Positions 44,161-53,630 of a DNA stretch of 64,000 bases are shown in pieces. The position numbers were made by a program, and so were the translations under genes. How positions within the stretch are numbered: the stretch's first letter is position 1; every line of letters begins with the position of its first letter. Origin of the DNA: Actinernus sp. WN-2022 (Eukaryota; Cnidaria; Anthozoa; Actiniaria; Actinernidae). Where the stretch lies: contig JAOWCC010001589.1 in assembly GCA_030867875.1 (NCBI GenBank), positions 145,301,745 to 145,365,744 of the forward strand, in the 5' to 3' direction. The notes beneath the pieces were generated by a model, which saw only the letters and a list, made by a program, of their open reading frames with translations, searched no databases and had not been told where the DNA came from.

Positions 44161-45072
44161 CTAGCATCCTTTGAAAATTATTATGCAAACACTAACACTT
44201 CTTGCTATTCTCCTCCCATCCTCTTTCTGCAACGAAATATCCTTTAGGAATTCCATCGTCTTTGACACCATCTCTTTGTCAGTTTCACTTCTGAAGTTCG
44301 GTGTATCAGTTACGAAATCTAAGAGTAGGTCACCTTCGATTGAATTTTCCTTGAAAATTTCTGTAATATCGATTTCATATTCGAACTTGTGCTGCTCGAA
44401 CACCCACTTCTCGTGACGAGCAACCTCTGTCACGTCATTGCTCAATGTGGTAATCATATCTGAGATACGCTTTTCTGATCCCATTTCTTTTAGTTTAATT
44501 TGGACTCTGGGGATTATGCCTTCATCATTTGTCACAATGCACACAATCACTCCTTTGTGTTGAAGCACTTCGTTGTAGCAGTGAAGGAGACTTGACTTCA
44601 CCTCAAAATAGTAAAAACTGTGAATAAAGTGAACCATATCAAACTTGCACCCATGGAACTGCTGAAGCTCGAATGCATACTTCTGAAAGCTCAATTGCTG
44701 AAAATCAAAGGTTATGTTAGCTTCGATTCCAAGTGGGTCAGGGAGATGTGCTACCGACTCTTTGTACCTTCTAAGAAGATACTCGTTTGGCTCGACTGCT
44801 CTGTTGAAGATCTCAACCTTCTCCGGAGTGCTTTCCTTGTAGTATTCTGTGATATTTTTAAGGATTTCTAGATCCATCTCGCCCATTCCGCTACCAACCC
44901 CTAGAACTCGGAAGGGCTGGCTTTTGGTAGATAAGTTGTTCAGTTTTCGCAGAGCCATGGGAAGATGATTTTGCAGAATTTTCATGTTTGACTCGTGTTC
45001 CTTGGATTTGTCTAGAAACAAATTATAAATGCGATCGTACTTAGACTGGGTTGCTAGCGCTGACAAAGGCAT
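44161..45072 (-). CDS. Histamine N-methyltransferase-like SAM methyltransferase
   Basis: Intronless 303-residue protein, close to the usual ~290 for this family; probably cytosolic. Known members transfer a methyl group from S-adenosylmethionine to the imidazole nitrogen of histamine. The SAM motif I is VLGVGSGMGEMDLEIL (about residues 57-71), followed by AVEPNEYLL (92-100), whose Glu fits the ribose-binding acid. FDMVHFIHSFYYF (144-156) matches motif IV, and EGDLLLDFVTDTPNF (246-260) matches the family's NGDLLWDFLTETCNF-type block. The KEHES stretch near residue 25 carries a Glu where vertebrate HNMT has its histamine-binding Glu28. Whether histamine is the substrate here is not shown; related cnidarian proteins may use other small amines. 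The gene is divergent from the exon at 45,653. The start at 45,072 is the only ATG preceding the conserved N-terminus. Confidence 0.92.
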   Translation of the reverse strand: MPLSALATQSKYDRIYNLFLDKSKEHESNMKILQNHLPMALRKLNNLSTKSQPFRVLGVGSGMGEMDLEILKNITEYYKESTPEKVEIFNRAVEPNEYLLRRYKESVAHLPDPLGIEANITFDFQQLSFQKYAFELQQFHGCKFDMVHFIHSFYYFEVKSSLLHCYNEVLQHKGVIVCIVTNDEGIIPRVQIKLKEMGSEKRISDMITTLSNDVTEVARHEKWVFEQHKFEYEIDITEIFKENSIEGDLLLDFVTDTPNFRSETDKEMVSKTMEFLKDISLQKEDGRRIARSVSVCIIIFKGC

Positions 45073-45652
45073 TTTGAATTCTTCTTAACTCGCGTATCAC
45101 AAAAAGCGAGAAGAAAAGAAGGCTCTGCAGCATTCGTGTTGTTTTCGCACAAGATTCTGGACTCGTCAAGCCTGTTAAATCCGGTTTATCAGCGCGCGGC
45201 TACATTTTTGTTTAAAACTGAAGACCAAACCTGAGCCCACTGCAACGATGGATGGCAGGTGACACGACTGAGTGAACGAGTGAGTCTGGTACGAGACAAA
45301 ACTGTTGGCACATGCTCGATACGAAAGCAACACGAATGCTGCAGTACCAACCTCGTGACCAGGGTCTCCTTGGATCTGACCGAGAAGACCCTGGTCACGA
45401 GGTTGCTGCAGTGCCTCTTTTCTTCTCGCTTTTCGTCGAGCTGAAGCTAAGAAGGCTCTGCTCGATCGCCAAGAGCATCTATCGTACGACTTCCATATAA
45501 GGACACACGATAGGCCGCCATTGTGTATGTACGTGTAGAGGGTCACTGAAGTACGTGAGGGCACGTGAGGGAGGTCACTGATGTACGCACAGGCCCAGGA
45601 GACTCGTCCCAGATTCCACCAAAGAGTTGACCGCGTGGTTGTAATTTTCAAA
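45073..45652. promoter_or_regulatory. Shared upstream region of two divergent genes
   Basis: 580 bp separate the methyltransferase ATG (- strand) from the ATG at 45,653 (+ strand), so both promoters probably lie here. A hairpin sits in the middle (45,338-45,413), and a GTACGTGAGGGCACGTGAGG repeat near 45,550 holds CACGTG-like motifs. No TATA box is convincing. Confidence 0.5.
45338..45413. repeat. Hairpin with ~30-nt arms
   Basis: CCTCGTGACCAGGGTCTYCT in the left arm is matched in reverse by the right arm (45,383-45,413), with GCTGCAGT at both outer ends. It may be a short foldback element. Confidence 0.85.
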
Positions 45653-45738
45653 ATGGCGGAAGAAGGTAGGGACTTACAAATGTACGGTCTTCAGGTAGCA
45701 CAACGAGGTCCATTGTGCAAACAAGAGCTGTGCACAAG
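45653..45738 (+). CDS. First coding exon of an unidentified gene
   Basis: ATG in a good context (TTCAAAATGGCGGAAG, also a YY1/ETS-like sequence). It opens 28 codons starting MAEEGRDLQMYGLQVAQRG and continuing PLCKQELC. The exon ends CACAAG at a consensus splice donor, GTGAGT (45,739-45,744), in phase 2. The conserved-looking hydrophilic peptide and strong donor support a genuine gene. I do not recognise the family and found no following exon in the window, so it is partial here. Confidence 0.6.
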
Positions 45739-45740
45739 GT

Positions 45741-46913
45741 GAGTTTATATCTCTTGGATGTGTCACGTGCCGTGTCATCTACTAAAAACTGTTTTTTTAG
45801 GAAATATGGCTCGATTCGTGTCTCCTTTTGTAGTTTTTAAAATTGTTTTGAGTCTTCTTTTTCAATTTTCTGATGCATAAATTTATAATAGCAATACTCG
45901 TTGCTTACACTCGTAGCTTATACTTAAAACAACTGCTTGAATTTATGAATGAAATTGCTTACCTTATTGTCAAACAGTGAACGATAGTGTTGCATGGGAA
46001 GAAATTAAGTTACAATGTAACTGTTAAGGTTTAATAGTCGTAATATCGATCGGACAGTTGAACTTATCGCTTCCAGTCATCTAACGAAGGGCACTATTGC
46101 CAATGTTTTTCTTCCTTCGTGATCTTTGATAGTTGTGATTAAGTTTGCATAACCCCGTTCCTTTCGAATTTTACTGTTCTCCCTGAAAATCTACTGAAGA
46201 TATCGGGTGTTGAGAAACCTACTATCGGACAAGTAATACCTACTATCGAATACTTGACGTTTTTTTGTGCTTTGAAATCATGAAAAAAAAACTTTTAAAA
46301 ATGTGTTGATCGAGGCTAGAGTTTCGACGTTAAGGAGGGAGGTGTTATTGGCCTGGACGTTAAGATAATATTTATTTAAACTTTAGGAATAACTTAATTT
46401 TGTATTTTCCAATTTGTGGATGTTAAAAAGGGAAGAGGGGAGGGGGGTCAGGGCTTAACGTCCAAATCTTACGTTTGATACACAATTAGAACATGTTTTT
46501 GCCTTGCCTGTTTACGCTTAGCTGCAGACGATGGTAAACATGGGACTCCGTTAAAAATACTGGTATAGAAATCGTTCAAACACTGTGTAATTAACCACCC
46601 CTAAACGCAGGCTTGGACCCTGGGTGGGCCGAGCCACTAGGGCTCATACCCTGCACAGGCTAGATGCCCTGTAATTCTTGAAGGAAACTGGAAGGGAGGA
46701 AAGCAAAGTCACATGATAATTTGAATTCAATATAATGGCATCCAGTGCTTCCAACATCTTTTTTTTTTTCAGAAGAGGGGCACTAGTCATTTTTTGTTGA
46801 AATTATTTATTTCAAAACGCAAAAACAAAAATACAAGATTTATCAACAAATGACTCGATGTTCGCCACAACTTGCATGGAACAAATTTAATTTTGCACAG
46901 ATGACTGACAAGC
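45741..46913 (+). other. Probable intron 1 and beyond of the unidentified gene
   Basis: No further exon could be fixed. AT-rich sequence with a GGGAGGGGTC patch near 46,440, and nothing else recognised. Confidence 0.3.
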
Positions 46914-46921
46914 TTGAACAA

Positions 46922-47301
46922 ACGAGCTCCTAAGGAGAGGAATCGCTCACTTAATTAATTCATGAAATGACAATATAAACTAACTAAAATCCTACCCTGA
47001 AAAATAAACAAAAACCCTAACCAGTCAGTAAACAAGATCTGACCCACCTAGAGCTAGAGTTCTCAAGAAAAAATTCTTAAGAAAATAGTGATGTCAAAAA
47101 ATTGAGAGATTGTCTCGACCTCGAACCCCGCTCCCGCCTACTCGTAAGGCAAACGTTGTAACCACTACACTAAACAACCATCGTCACTCAATTGCTGTCA
47201 CATTTGTACATTTTAAAACCACTGCTAATTTATGTTAGTTAATATATGGTCATTTGATGAATTACTAATTAAGTGAGCGATTCTTCTCCTTAGGAACTCT
47301 A
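46922..47301. mobile_element. hAT-like MITE with 8-bp duplication and internal tRNA-like sequence
   Basis: TTGAACAA flanks it at 46,914-46,921 and 47,302-47,309. The inverted repeats contain CCTAAGGAGA and AATCGCTCACTTAATTA (left about 46,924-46,961, right about 47,260-47,299). The duplication length fits hAT. A tRNA-like sequence lies inside on the - strand. Confidence 0.82.
47104..47180 (-). ncRNA. tRNA-like sequence inside the MITE
   Basis: On the - strand an A-box-like TTTAGTGTAGTGG and a B-box-like GGGTTCGAGGTC bracket an anticodon arm whose 7-nt loop CTTACGA would place TAC at the anticodon. Acceptor pairing is poor, so this is a pseudo-tRNA or SINE head rather than a working tRNA. Confidence 0.55.
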
Positions 47302-47446
47302 TTGAACAATGGATTAGTAATGTCAGTAGGGTCAGATTACCAGGATTTCACCCTGGTAAGAAGGGACATAAGTCGAAAGCAAAACGTGTATTACAAATGA
47401 ATAGAGTTTATGGGATTTTCCAGTTGTCAAATTTGGAATAATTCAA

Positions 47447-47766
47447 TTGCCCTATATCATTATGACGTCAAATCAAAACAATCTATTGTTTAAACACTAA
47501 GGATCACGGTCGTGGGAGGGGGACAAAACAGCAACAACGCAAAGGAAATCGCTATCAAATGCATTTTGTAGAACGTAGAATAGCGATAACAGCCACCAAA
47601 TACGGTAAATATTGTGGGATAAACATTGATACAGCTGATATCTGGAAACCAGACAATTCCAAGTTAAATTTTCCTCAGCAGAGCAGATTTAGTTCAAAAT
47701 TATATTGTTCAGGTCGATTCTGTCCCCCTCATAAACAAGCTGTGACGTCATAATGATATAGGGCAA
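47447..47766. mobile_element. 320-bp MITE with TTCAA duplication
   Basis: Both ends begin TTGCCCTATATCATTATGAC; the TIR is about 24 bp and includes GACGTCA. TTCAA lies at 47,442-47,446 and 47,767-47,771. A 64-codon frame inside (47,559-47,753) is not recognised. Confidence 0.85.
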
Positions 47767-48167
47767 TTCAATATTGTATTATTATTTATCGATTGATCAT
47801 TTATGCCTCTGCTAGTGGAATCTCAGGACAATTTGAGAAAGTTCAAAGTGATTTTCCAATCTTAACCAGTTGAGTTACTTGCCAATGAGTAAAGTTCGAA
47901 TAAATCCAATGACTAAAAATTCACATTCTCGCTCAAGCAGCTGCCCAGGAATACATGTAGCTGATATTATACAAATACAAATTAAGAACAGCAAAGTAAG
48001 CCAAGTTTACTTCTGAATTTTCTTTTAATTGTCTTGTTTATGATCCAATGACAAGAAATTCAAACAAAGCCTGTCACAGGTGGGTCGTTGGCTGTTGAAA
48101 CACGGGTTTGAAGTACTATTTCAAACACGAATTGTAGTTTCATCAATATTTGGAATCAAATTACTTC

Positions 48168-48660
48168 TCATGCGAATGCAAAACCGACAATTTACATACG
48201 CTTCTTTTCAAACTTCATTAGAAAGTATTGTTTACCGTTTGACTGTTGTATCTAATTATTCAATAGATGGCTTATTATTCTTTTTTGATGGCATTGATTT
48301 CAACTAGCGTACTAGTAGTGTAATGGACAAGAGTACAAGCAGTCGGAAGGGTCGAGGTTCGAACTCCCGTGGAGGCAGACTTTTTCTTTCTATGTCATTC
48401 TTTACTTATTTACTTCTTCGCTCCTTACTTGTAGTTTATCAGTATTCAATTAGTTAGTGGTTCATGAATATGATGATTAAGAAATATTGATCACTAGGGT
48501 TGGAAATCTGATCAAACACTAGTGCATTTGGAACTGGTGTTTCATTGGATGTCAAGATGCATCCACATGACGAAGCTTCGAACAAGGGTTTCACCGGGTA
48601 TCAAGCCCCATGCATGTGATCAAATAGAGTTCCTCCATTGGATGACTATCTCATGAATTA
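48168..48660 (+). repeat. Direct duplication, copy A, with tRNA-like sequence
   Basis: Matches 48,833-49,290 nearly base for base from TCATGCGAATGCAAAACCGA to ATCTCATGAATTAT. About 48,310-48,382 resembles a tRNA head, with TAGTGTAATGG (A box), GGTTCGAACTCC (B box) and then a T run, so it may be a SINE. Confidence 0.8.
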
Positions 48661-48680
48661 TTAATGAGTTTGAGAATAAC

Positions 48681-48828
48681 TATGTCAAACACGAATTGGA
48701 GTCTTTCATCAGGGGTTCCAAATATTGAGAAAACAAATGAAACCCGAGAGGCGTAGCCTCGAGGGTTTTATTGTTTTCGAAATATTTGAAATCCCCTGAT
48801 GAAAGACGAACAATGAGTGTTTGACATG
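48681..48828. repeat. Foldback with ~70-nt arms
   Basis: The arms share TGTCAAACAC, GTCTTTCATCAGGGG and CCAAATATT-like blocks and meet at GAGAGGCGTAGCCTCGAG. It lies between the two direct repeats, and the centre resembles that of the foldback at 30,826-30,926. Confidence 0.85.
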
Positions 48829-48832
48829 TCTT

Positions 48833-49290
48833 CTCATGCGAATGCAAAACCGACAATTTACATACGTTTCTTTTCAAACTTCATTAGCAAGTATTGTTTA
48901 CCGTTTGACTGTTGTATCTAATTATTCAATAGATGGCTTATTATTCTTTTTTGATGGCAGGGATTTCAACTAGCGTACTAGTAGAGTAGTGGACAAGAGT
49001 TAGTGGACAAGAGTTAGTGCAAGCAGTCGGAAGGGTCGTGGTTCGAACTCCAGTGGAGGCAGACTTTTTCTTTCTTTATTTCTTTACTTCTTCGTTCCTT
49101 ACTTGTAGTTTATCAGTATGTAATTAGTCAGTGGTTCATGAATATGATGATTAAGAAATATTGATCACTAGGGTTGGAAACATGATCAAACACAAGGGTT
49201 TCACCCGGTATCAAGACCCATGCATGTGACCAAATACAGTTCCTCCATTGGATGACTATCTCATGAATTATGAATGAGTTTGAGAAGTTT
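48833..49290 (+). repeat. Direct duplication, copy B, with tRNA-like sequence
   Basis: Second copy of the segment above. The tRNA-like part (about 48,973-49,067) contains an extra GGACAAGAGTTAGT tandem repeat. The middle of the unit is shorter than in copy A by roughly 60 bp (around 49,195). Confidence 0.8.
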
Positions 49291-49332
49291 TGTTCAAAGT
49301 TGCCTGAAGAAAAATACTTGCTTGTACTAATT

Positions 49333-49668
49333 CAGGAGCCCATTACCAGGAGCGTCCATCTCCCATACTAGGTCTGTGAGTCAACGTATGACCGGATTGA
49401 GCTATATTTAGAACAGATCTCACGGGAGTTCATGTGCCCACACTTTGGGAATCCAATCAAACCATAGTCAGGACAATGCAGCGTTAGTAAAATCACCTCA
49501 AATAACAATAGATCATTCTTTATCTCGATAATTACGGCAAGCATATGCACGATCGCAGCAGAGTCAGAAGGCAGTTACCCGGGAAACATGTTCTAAAAAT
49601 AGTTCAAACCGGTCATACGTTGATTCACGGGTATAGTATATATGGACGCTCCTGGTAATGGGCTCCTG
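49333..49668. mobile_element. 336-bp MITE with 7-bp duplication
   Basis: Ends are CAGGAGCCCATTACCAGGAG and its reverse complement; the TIR extends to GCGTCCAT. ACTAATT flanks it at 49,326-49,332 and 49,669-49,675. The CAGG start is hAT-like, but the duplication reads as 7 rather than 8 bp. No coding content recognised. Confidence 0.85.
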
Positions 49669-49675
49669 ACTAATT

Positions 49676-50434
49676 TTAATGCTCGAGAATTATAATTTCA
49701 GTCATTAATCCACGGCTACATGTTGGCTACATGTATATGCATAGGTATCACTATATATATATATACAATATAATTCTAACCATACCAGACCCACAAAAAG
49801 TTTGTAAGTGGAGTGCTGTTTATGATTTCCATATTTTTGATTATAGTGCTGTATGTTCCATGTATCGTACAGTGATCATTACACCATCACATGCCCCTGC
49901 TTTCCTCCCTTAGCTTTTCTTACCTCTTCCCGCACGTGGTCCCTCAAGAGTCCCTAAACCTGCATGTGATATAAGCCAAGTCTCGCACATCTTAATTATT
50001 GCAGAAAAAAGGTTCCTACATGTATCAGCCCACGTCTTCATGCAAAAAAAGAAAGCAAGTCAGTAAGTTAAAACTCCCTGTGTACAGGCTCTAGAAGAAA
50101 ATTCCCCTTCTCTACCCCAGTCCTCCTCTTCTTTTGTCCATATTTTTTTCCATTCTATTTTTTGATGCCAGTTTCCCTGTGAACAGGCTAGGAAAATGAA
50201 TGAATAACCATAAATTCAATTCTGAAATTATAAATGGTATGAAATTAAACTTAATTATAATCTTTAGTTGGCATCTACATGTAAGTTAATTAGTGGGCAT
50301 AATTGCATGAATAGAAGCAGTGCCATGTGCTGTTAAAACAATCTGACTAGTTTATTTATAAGAGGCATTTTCTTGTACTTACAGTACCGCCTGAAACTAT
50401 AGGTACATTTGATCGCGATCAAATCGCATGTACT
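49676..50434. other. Intergenic, nothing recognised
   Basis: An (AT)n patch lies near 49,752-49,764. No gene or repeat assigned. Confidence 0.4.
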
Positions 50435-50565
50435 GACCGCGATCTGCTCGCACCTTGCTCGCGTTCTGCTCGGACCTTGCTCGCGATCTGCTCGCACCTT
50501 GCTCGTAATCTACTCTCACCTTGCTCGCGATCTGCTCGCCACCTTGCTCGCGATCTGACTGCGAT
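50435..50565. repeat. ~22-bp GATC-rich minisatellite
   Basis: About six degenerate units of CTTGCTCGCGATCTGCTCGC. The flanks also carry GATCGCGATC palindromes (50,412 and 50,577). Confidence 0.85.
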
Positions 50566-51509
50566 CACTATGGATGATCGCGATCATCAGCCGCAGTCTA
50601 CAGGGAAACAAATGCCTGCTTATGAACATTTCCACAAACCTTTTGGGTCTATAAAATGTACGTGTACGTTCCACTTGAACACGGGCTGAACTTTTTATTA
50701 GTGAAAGAGTGTAAATCCAGGATCCTAAACCCAATGCAGCGGAACAAGTATTAATTCGAGATATAGAGGGCACGTTGAACGGCAAAAATCCGGCCGAGCG
50801 GCAGGGTGTCTCGATCACGCTATTACGTACATGTAGCAATTAAATGAAGCTTTTGAAGCTACATCCGCAACGAATGTTCCTTGGTGGTCTTGACTATCGG
50901 CGTTTTTATTCATCTGATAAACTATACAGACTTCTGTACTTTCATACATTAATAGATCCGTCAATCCCTTCACGATTCTTTAAAAGTCATTGCGTACGCT
51001 GTATGTTTTCAATTCAAGAAGCCAGCTTTTCGGTGTTTACAACACAGGCAACCCAATCTATGGGTTTGTGCATGAAATAGAAGATATGTATGGTTTTTAT
51101 AAATCCTTTCAAATTGCCGTACAATGTATAAATAAACATACCTTTTCGCTTCCATGTTGTTTCCTTTGTGGTTTGTCTTGTCTTGAAACCATTTTAGGCT
51201 GTTTTGGGGAGTTTTTCATCCACCTCGGCTCAGCACCTCTTAGAAGAAGAGAAGGCTGGAATCTTCCGATGTCTTCTGCCACAATCACCTACAATCTTCA
51301 CCTCCAAAATCTCACTTTTCGTTATTGAAATGCCACGAAACTCCTGTCATTGCTAGAATGATAAATAAACTAAGCCCTGCCTGAATTTCAGGATCCAGCG
51401 ATCCCTCATTCTGAAAAAAAACGAATACTATTTCGCGACTTCGACAAACTTCAAGGCTCCATACTAACGAATTTTGACACGGAGCGCCAACCGTCAAAAT
51501 AGCCTCATT
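50566..51509. other. Intergenic, nothing recognised
   Basis: Several short frames without recognisable domains. It leads up to the ATG at 51,510. Confidence 0.35.
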
Positions 51510-51812
51510 ATGGTGAAGACAACCAGTCAATCTCTCCAGGGAATGGCGTACGACAACGCCTCGTCTTCAAGTAAACTAAGAAACACTTACCGGTACGTGA
51601 GAAGGGAGTTTTGGTTCAGTAACTTTGACAGCTTTGATCGTTTTGCCGTTCGGTTGTTCAAAAGCAAGTTGTTCCCTCGCGGGGATGAATTACCTTCTAC
51701 AGTTTATCAAACATTGTGTGAAAAGCGCCAAAGAGCAATAAGCAATATTCGTATTCTCACGGACGAGCTGGAACGAACACTCAATGGAGGCTCGTGCGGG
51801 GGAATTCGCTAA
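51510..51812 (+). CDS. Hypothetical 100-residue protein ending in a hairpin
   Basis: ATG at 51,510 opens 100 codons (MVKTTSQSLQGMAYDN at the start; KLRNTYRYVRREFWFSNFD and FKSKLFPRGDELPS in the middle). The region of about residues 20-95 is mixed charged and hydrophobic and looks helical, like a small adaptor or interaction domain. I do not recognise a family. The last 23 codons form the left arm of a strong inverted repeat, and the stop codon lies in its loop. The frame may therefore be a gene truncated by the inverted duplication, or a real exon that happens to be copied. Confidence 0.45.
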   Translation: MVKTTSQSLQGMAYDNASSSSKLRNTYRYVRREFWFSNFDSFDRFAVRLFKSKLFPRGDELPSTVYQTLCEKRQRAISNIRILTDELERTLNGGSCGGIR

Positions 51813-51903
51813 AAACTATTTAGCATTAGAAAAGATTCCCCCGCATGAGCCTCCATTGAGTGCTCGTTCCAGCTCGTCCGTGAGAATACGAATATTGCCT
51901 ATT
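51737..51903 (+). ncRNA. Candidate hairpin, 70-nt arms and 27-nt loop
   Basis: Left arm 51,737-51,806 and right arm 51,834-51,903 differ from perfect complementarity at four positions by my reading, one of them a possible G:U pair in the + transcript. The left arm is the 3' end of the 51,510 ORF. Long near-perfect hairpins derived from coding sequence are possible small-RNA precursors; expression is not known. Confidence 0.7.
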
Positions 51904-52104
51904 CAAAGGGAAAAAAGCGACAGTCTCCAGCTTCACGAAACGGCGCTATGAAATATGAGCCGACTGAGAGGGTTGTTTACCTCGGGTGAGTGCATGAATC
52001 AAGACTCAAAATATAGAGTCGAAGCTTGCAATCAGTTTAGTTCGGTGTACATATAGTAAAGTACCCTGGGAGCAGAGATTTCTCATCTCTTTGCCTTTCC
52101 TGGC

Positions 52105-52660
52105 CCAGTTGTATCGGGTTACCTGTGTTTTCAGTAAGGTACCCTTTTTTTGTATTGTCGGGCTACCTGTCTTCACATCGCTATTAGTATGCACACAGCC
52201 AGATCACTGTTAGTACACACGCACAATCAGTGGATTTGAACAACAGAATATTGGCAATTCAACTGTAATTCAGTGCAATAAATTCAATCCAAGGACTTAT
52301 TCAGAATTCTATTGATCTTTGGGAAATGTCCAGCTAAAACTATGTCAATAAATGATGAGTGTGAATGAAAAACATCAATTTCTTAGTCATAAAAAAGGTG
52401 TAATTCCCAATGAGAAATCGGCCCTTTTAAGCCGGCTTCTCAAACTCACAGACTGTTAGACGAAACCACTTTAGCTTATAAACACAAACGGTTTGGAATT
52501 CAATGTCAGTTAGTTAATTGACCTTTAAAATTATTTGTCCAGGTTCTCTAAATCACAGAGATCTTAAAATTAAATATAGCGATAATTAGAACAAAAAGTA
52601 CATTAACAGACAAATTGAGAGGAATTGAAATCAAAAAGAGTTTATTTACGATTTCGAATG
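52105..52660 (+). repeat. Direct duplication, copy A
   Basis: From CGGGTTACCTGTGTTTTCAG through CATCGCTATTAGTATGCA, CAACAGAATATTGGCAATTC and AAAAAGTACATTAACAGACA, the order and content match 52,950-53,630 with small indels. No gene recognised in it. Confidence 0.8.
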
Positions 52661-52949
52661 TCGTCACTGTTCGAATGTTGTGCCTTTAAACGCTATACGA
52701 ACGTTGTGCGTATCGTTGTGTTACGCATATGCATGCCTCCTGCTTTAACAGTCGATCAATTAATTTAATTAACAAAAATTATATTATTAAAAAAATTGTT
52801 TTATCGGTCTTAGCAGTTTCGGGTTGCCTGTCCTCGCTATGTATTTTGGTTCTACCTGTGTTGCACTTAGTTATTTCGGATTACCTGTGTTACCAGTGCG
52901 GTACCCTCTCTTTATATATCCGGGCTACCTGTGTTATCCTAGCTTGGCT

Positions 52950-53630
52950 CAGTTGTGTTGGGTCACCTGTGTTTTCAGTAAGTGTGTTGACATCGCTATT
53001 GGTATGCAAACAGTCAGATCACTGTTAGAACACACACACAATCAGTCATAATTTAGGACGATATCTAGTTGCTGAGAGAAATGCTTGAAAATCATAACCG
53101 AGCATTTCGAGTGTTCTAGCTCCCAACATCCCAAGTCCTGCTTTAATTCGCCAGTGAGAACGGCATAAAAACGTCTGGTCTATTAATTGCTTTTATGACA
53201 TGACTATGACAACGCAGGATTTGAACAACAGAATACTGGCAATTCAAGTGTATCAGTGCAATACAATGACATATTCAGACTTTGAATTTGATTGAAAATA
53301 GATCAAAAACTCGGGAAAATGTCCGGCTAAAACTGTATGAATAAATGTGAAATGAAACATAAATTTCATAGCAAGAAAAAAATTGTAATTCCTAATGAGA
53401 AAGCTCTTCTAAGTCCGCTTCTGAAATGCACAGACTGTTTTACAAAAACATTTGCGCTTATCAACACAAGAGTTCAGTTGACCTTTCAAATAATTTATTC
53501 TGAGGTACGCATACTCTAAATCACAGAGATGCTAAAATAAAGCGATAATTAGAAGAAAAAGTACATTAACAGACAAACTGAGAGGAAATTTATTCAAATC
53601 AAAAAGAGTTTACTTACAGTACTTACGTAA
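52950..53630 (+). repeat. Direct duplication, copy B
   Basis: Second copy, longer by about 120 bp (an extra stretch around 53,050-53,215). Open frames here are unrecognised. Confidence 0.8.

Noticed and set aside
44171..44871. + strand frames opposite the methyltransferase
   Set aside because: They are antisense shadows of the - strand gene and have no domains.
50516..50839. 107-codon - strand frame
   Set aside because: It overlaps the GATC minisatellite, has no recognisable domain and shows no splice or promoter context.
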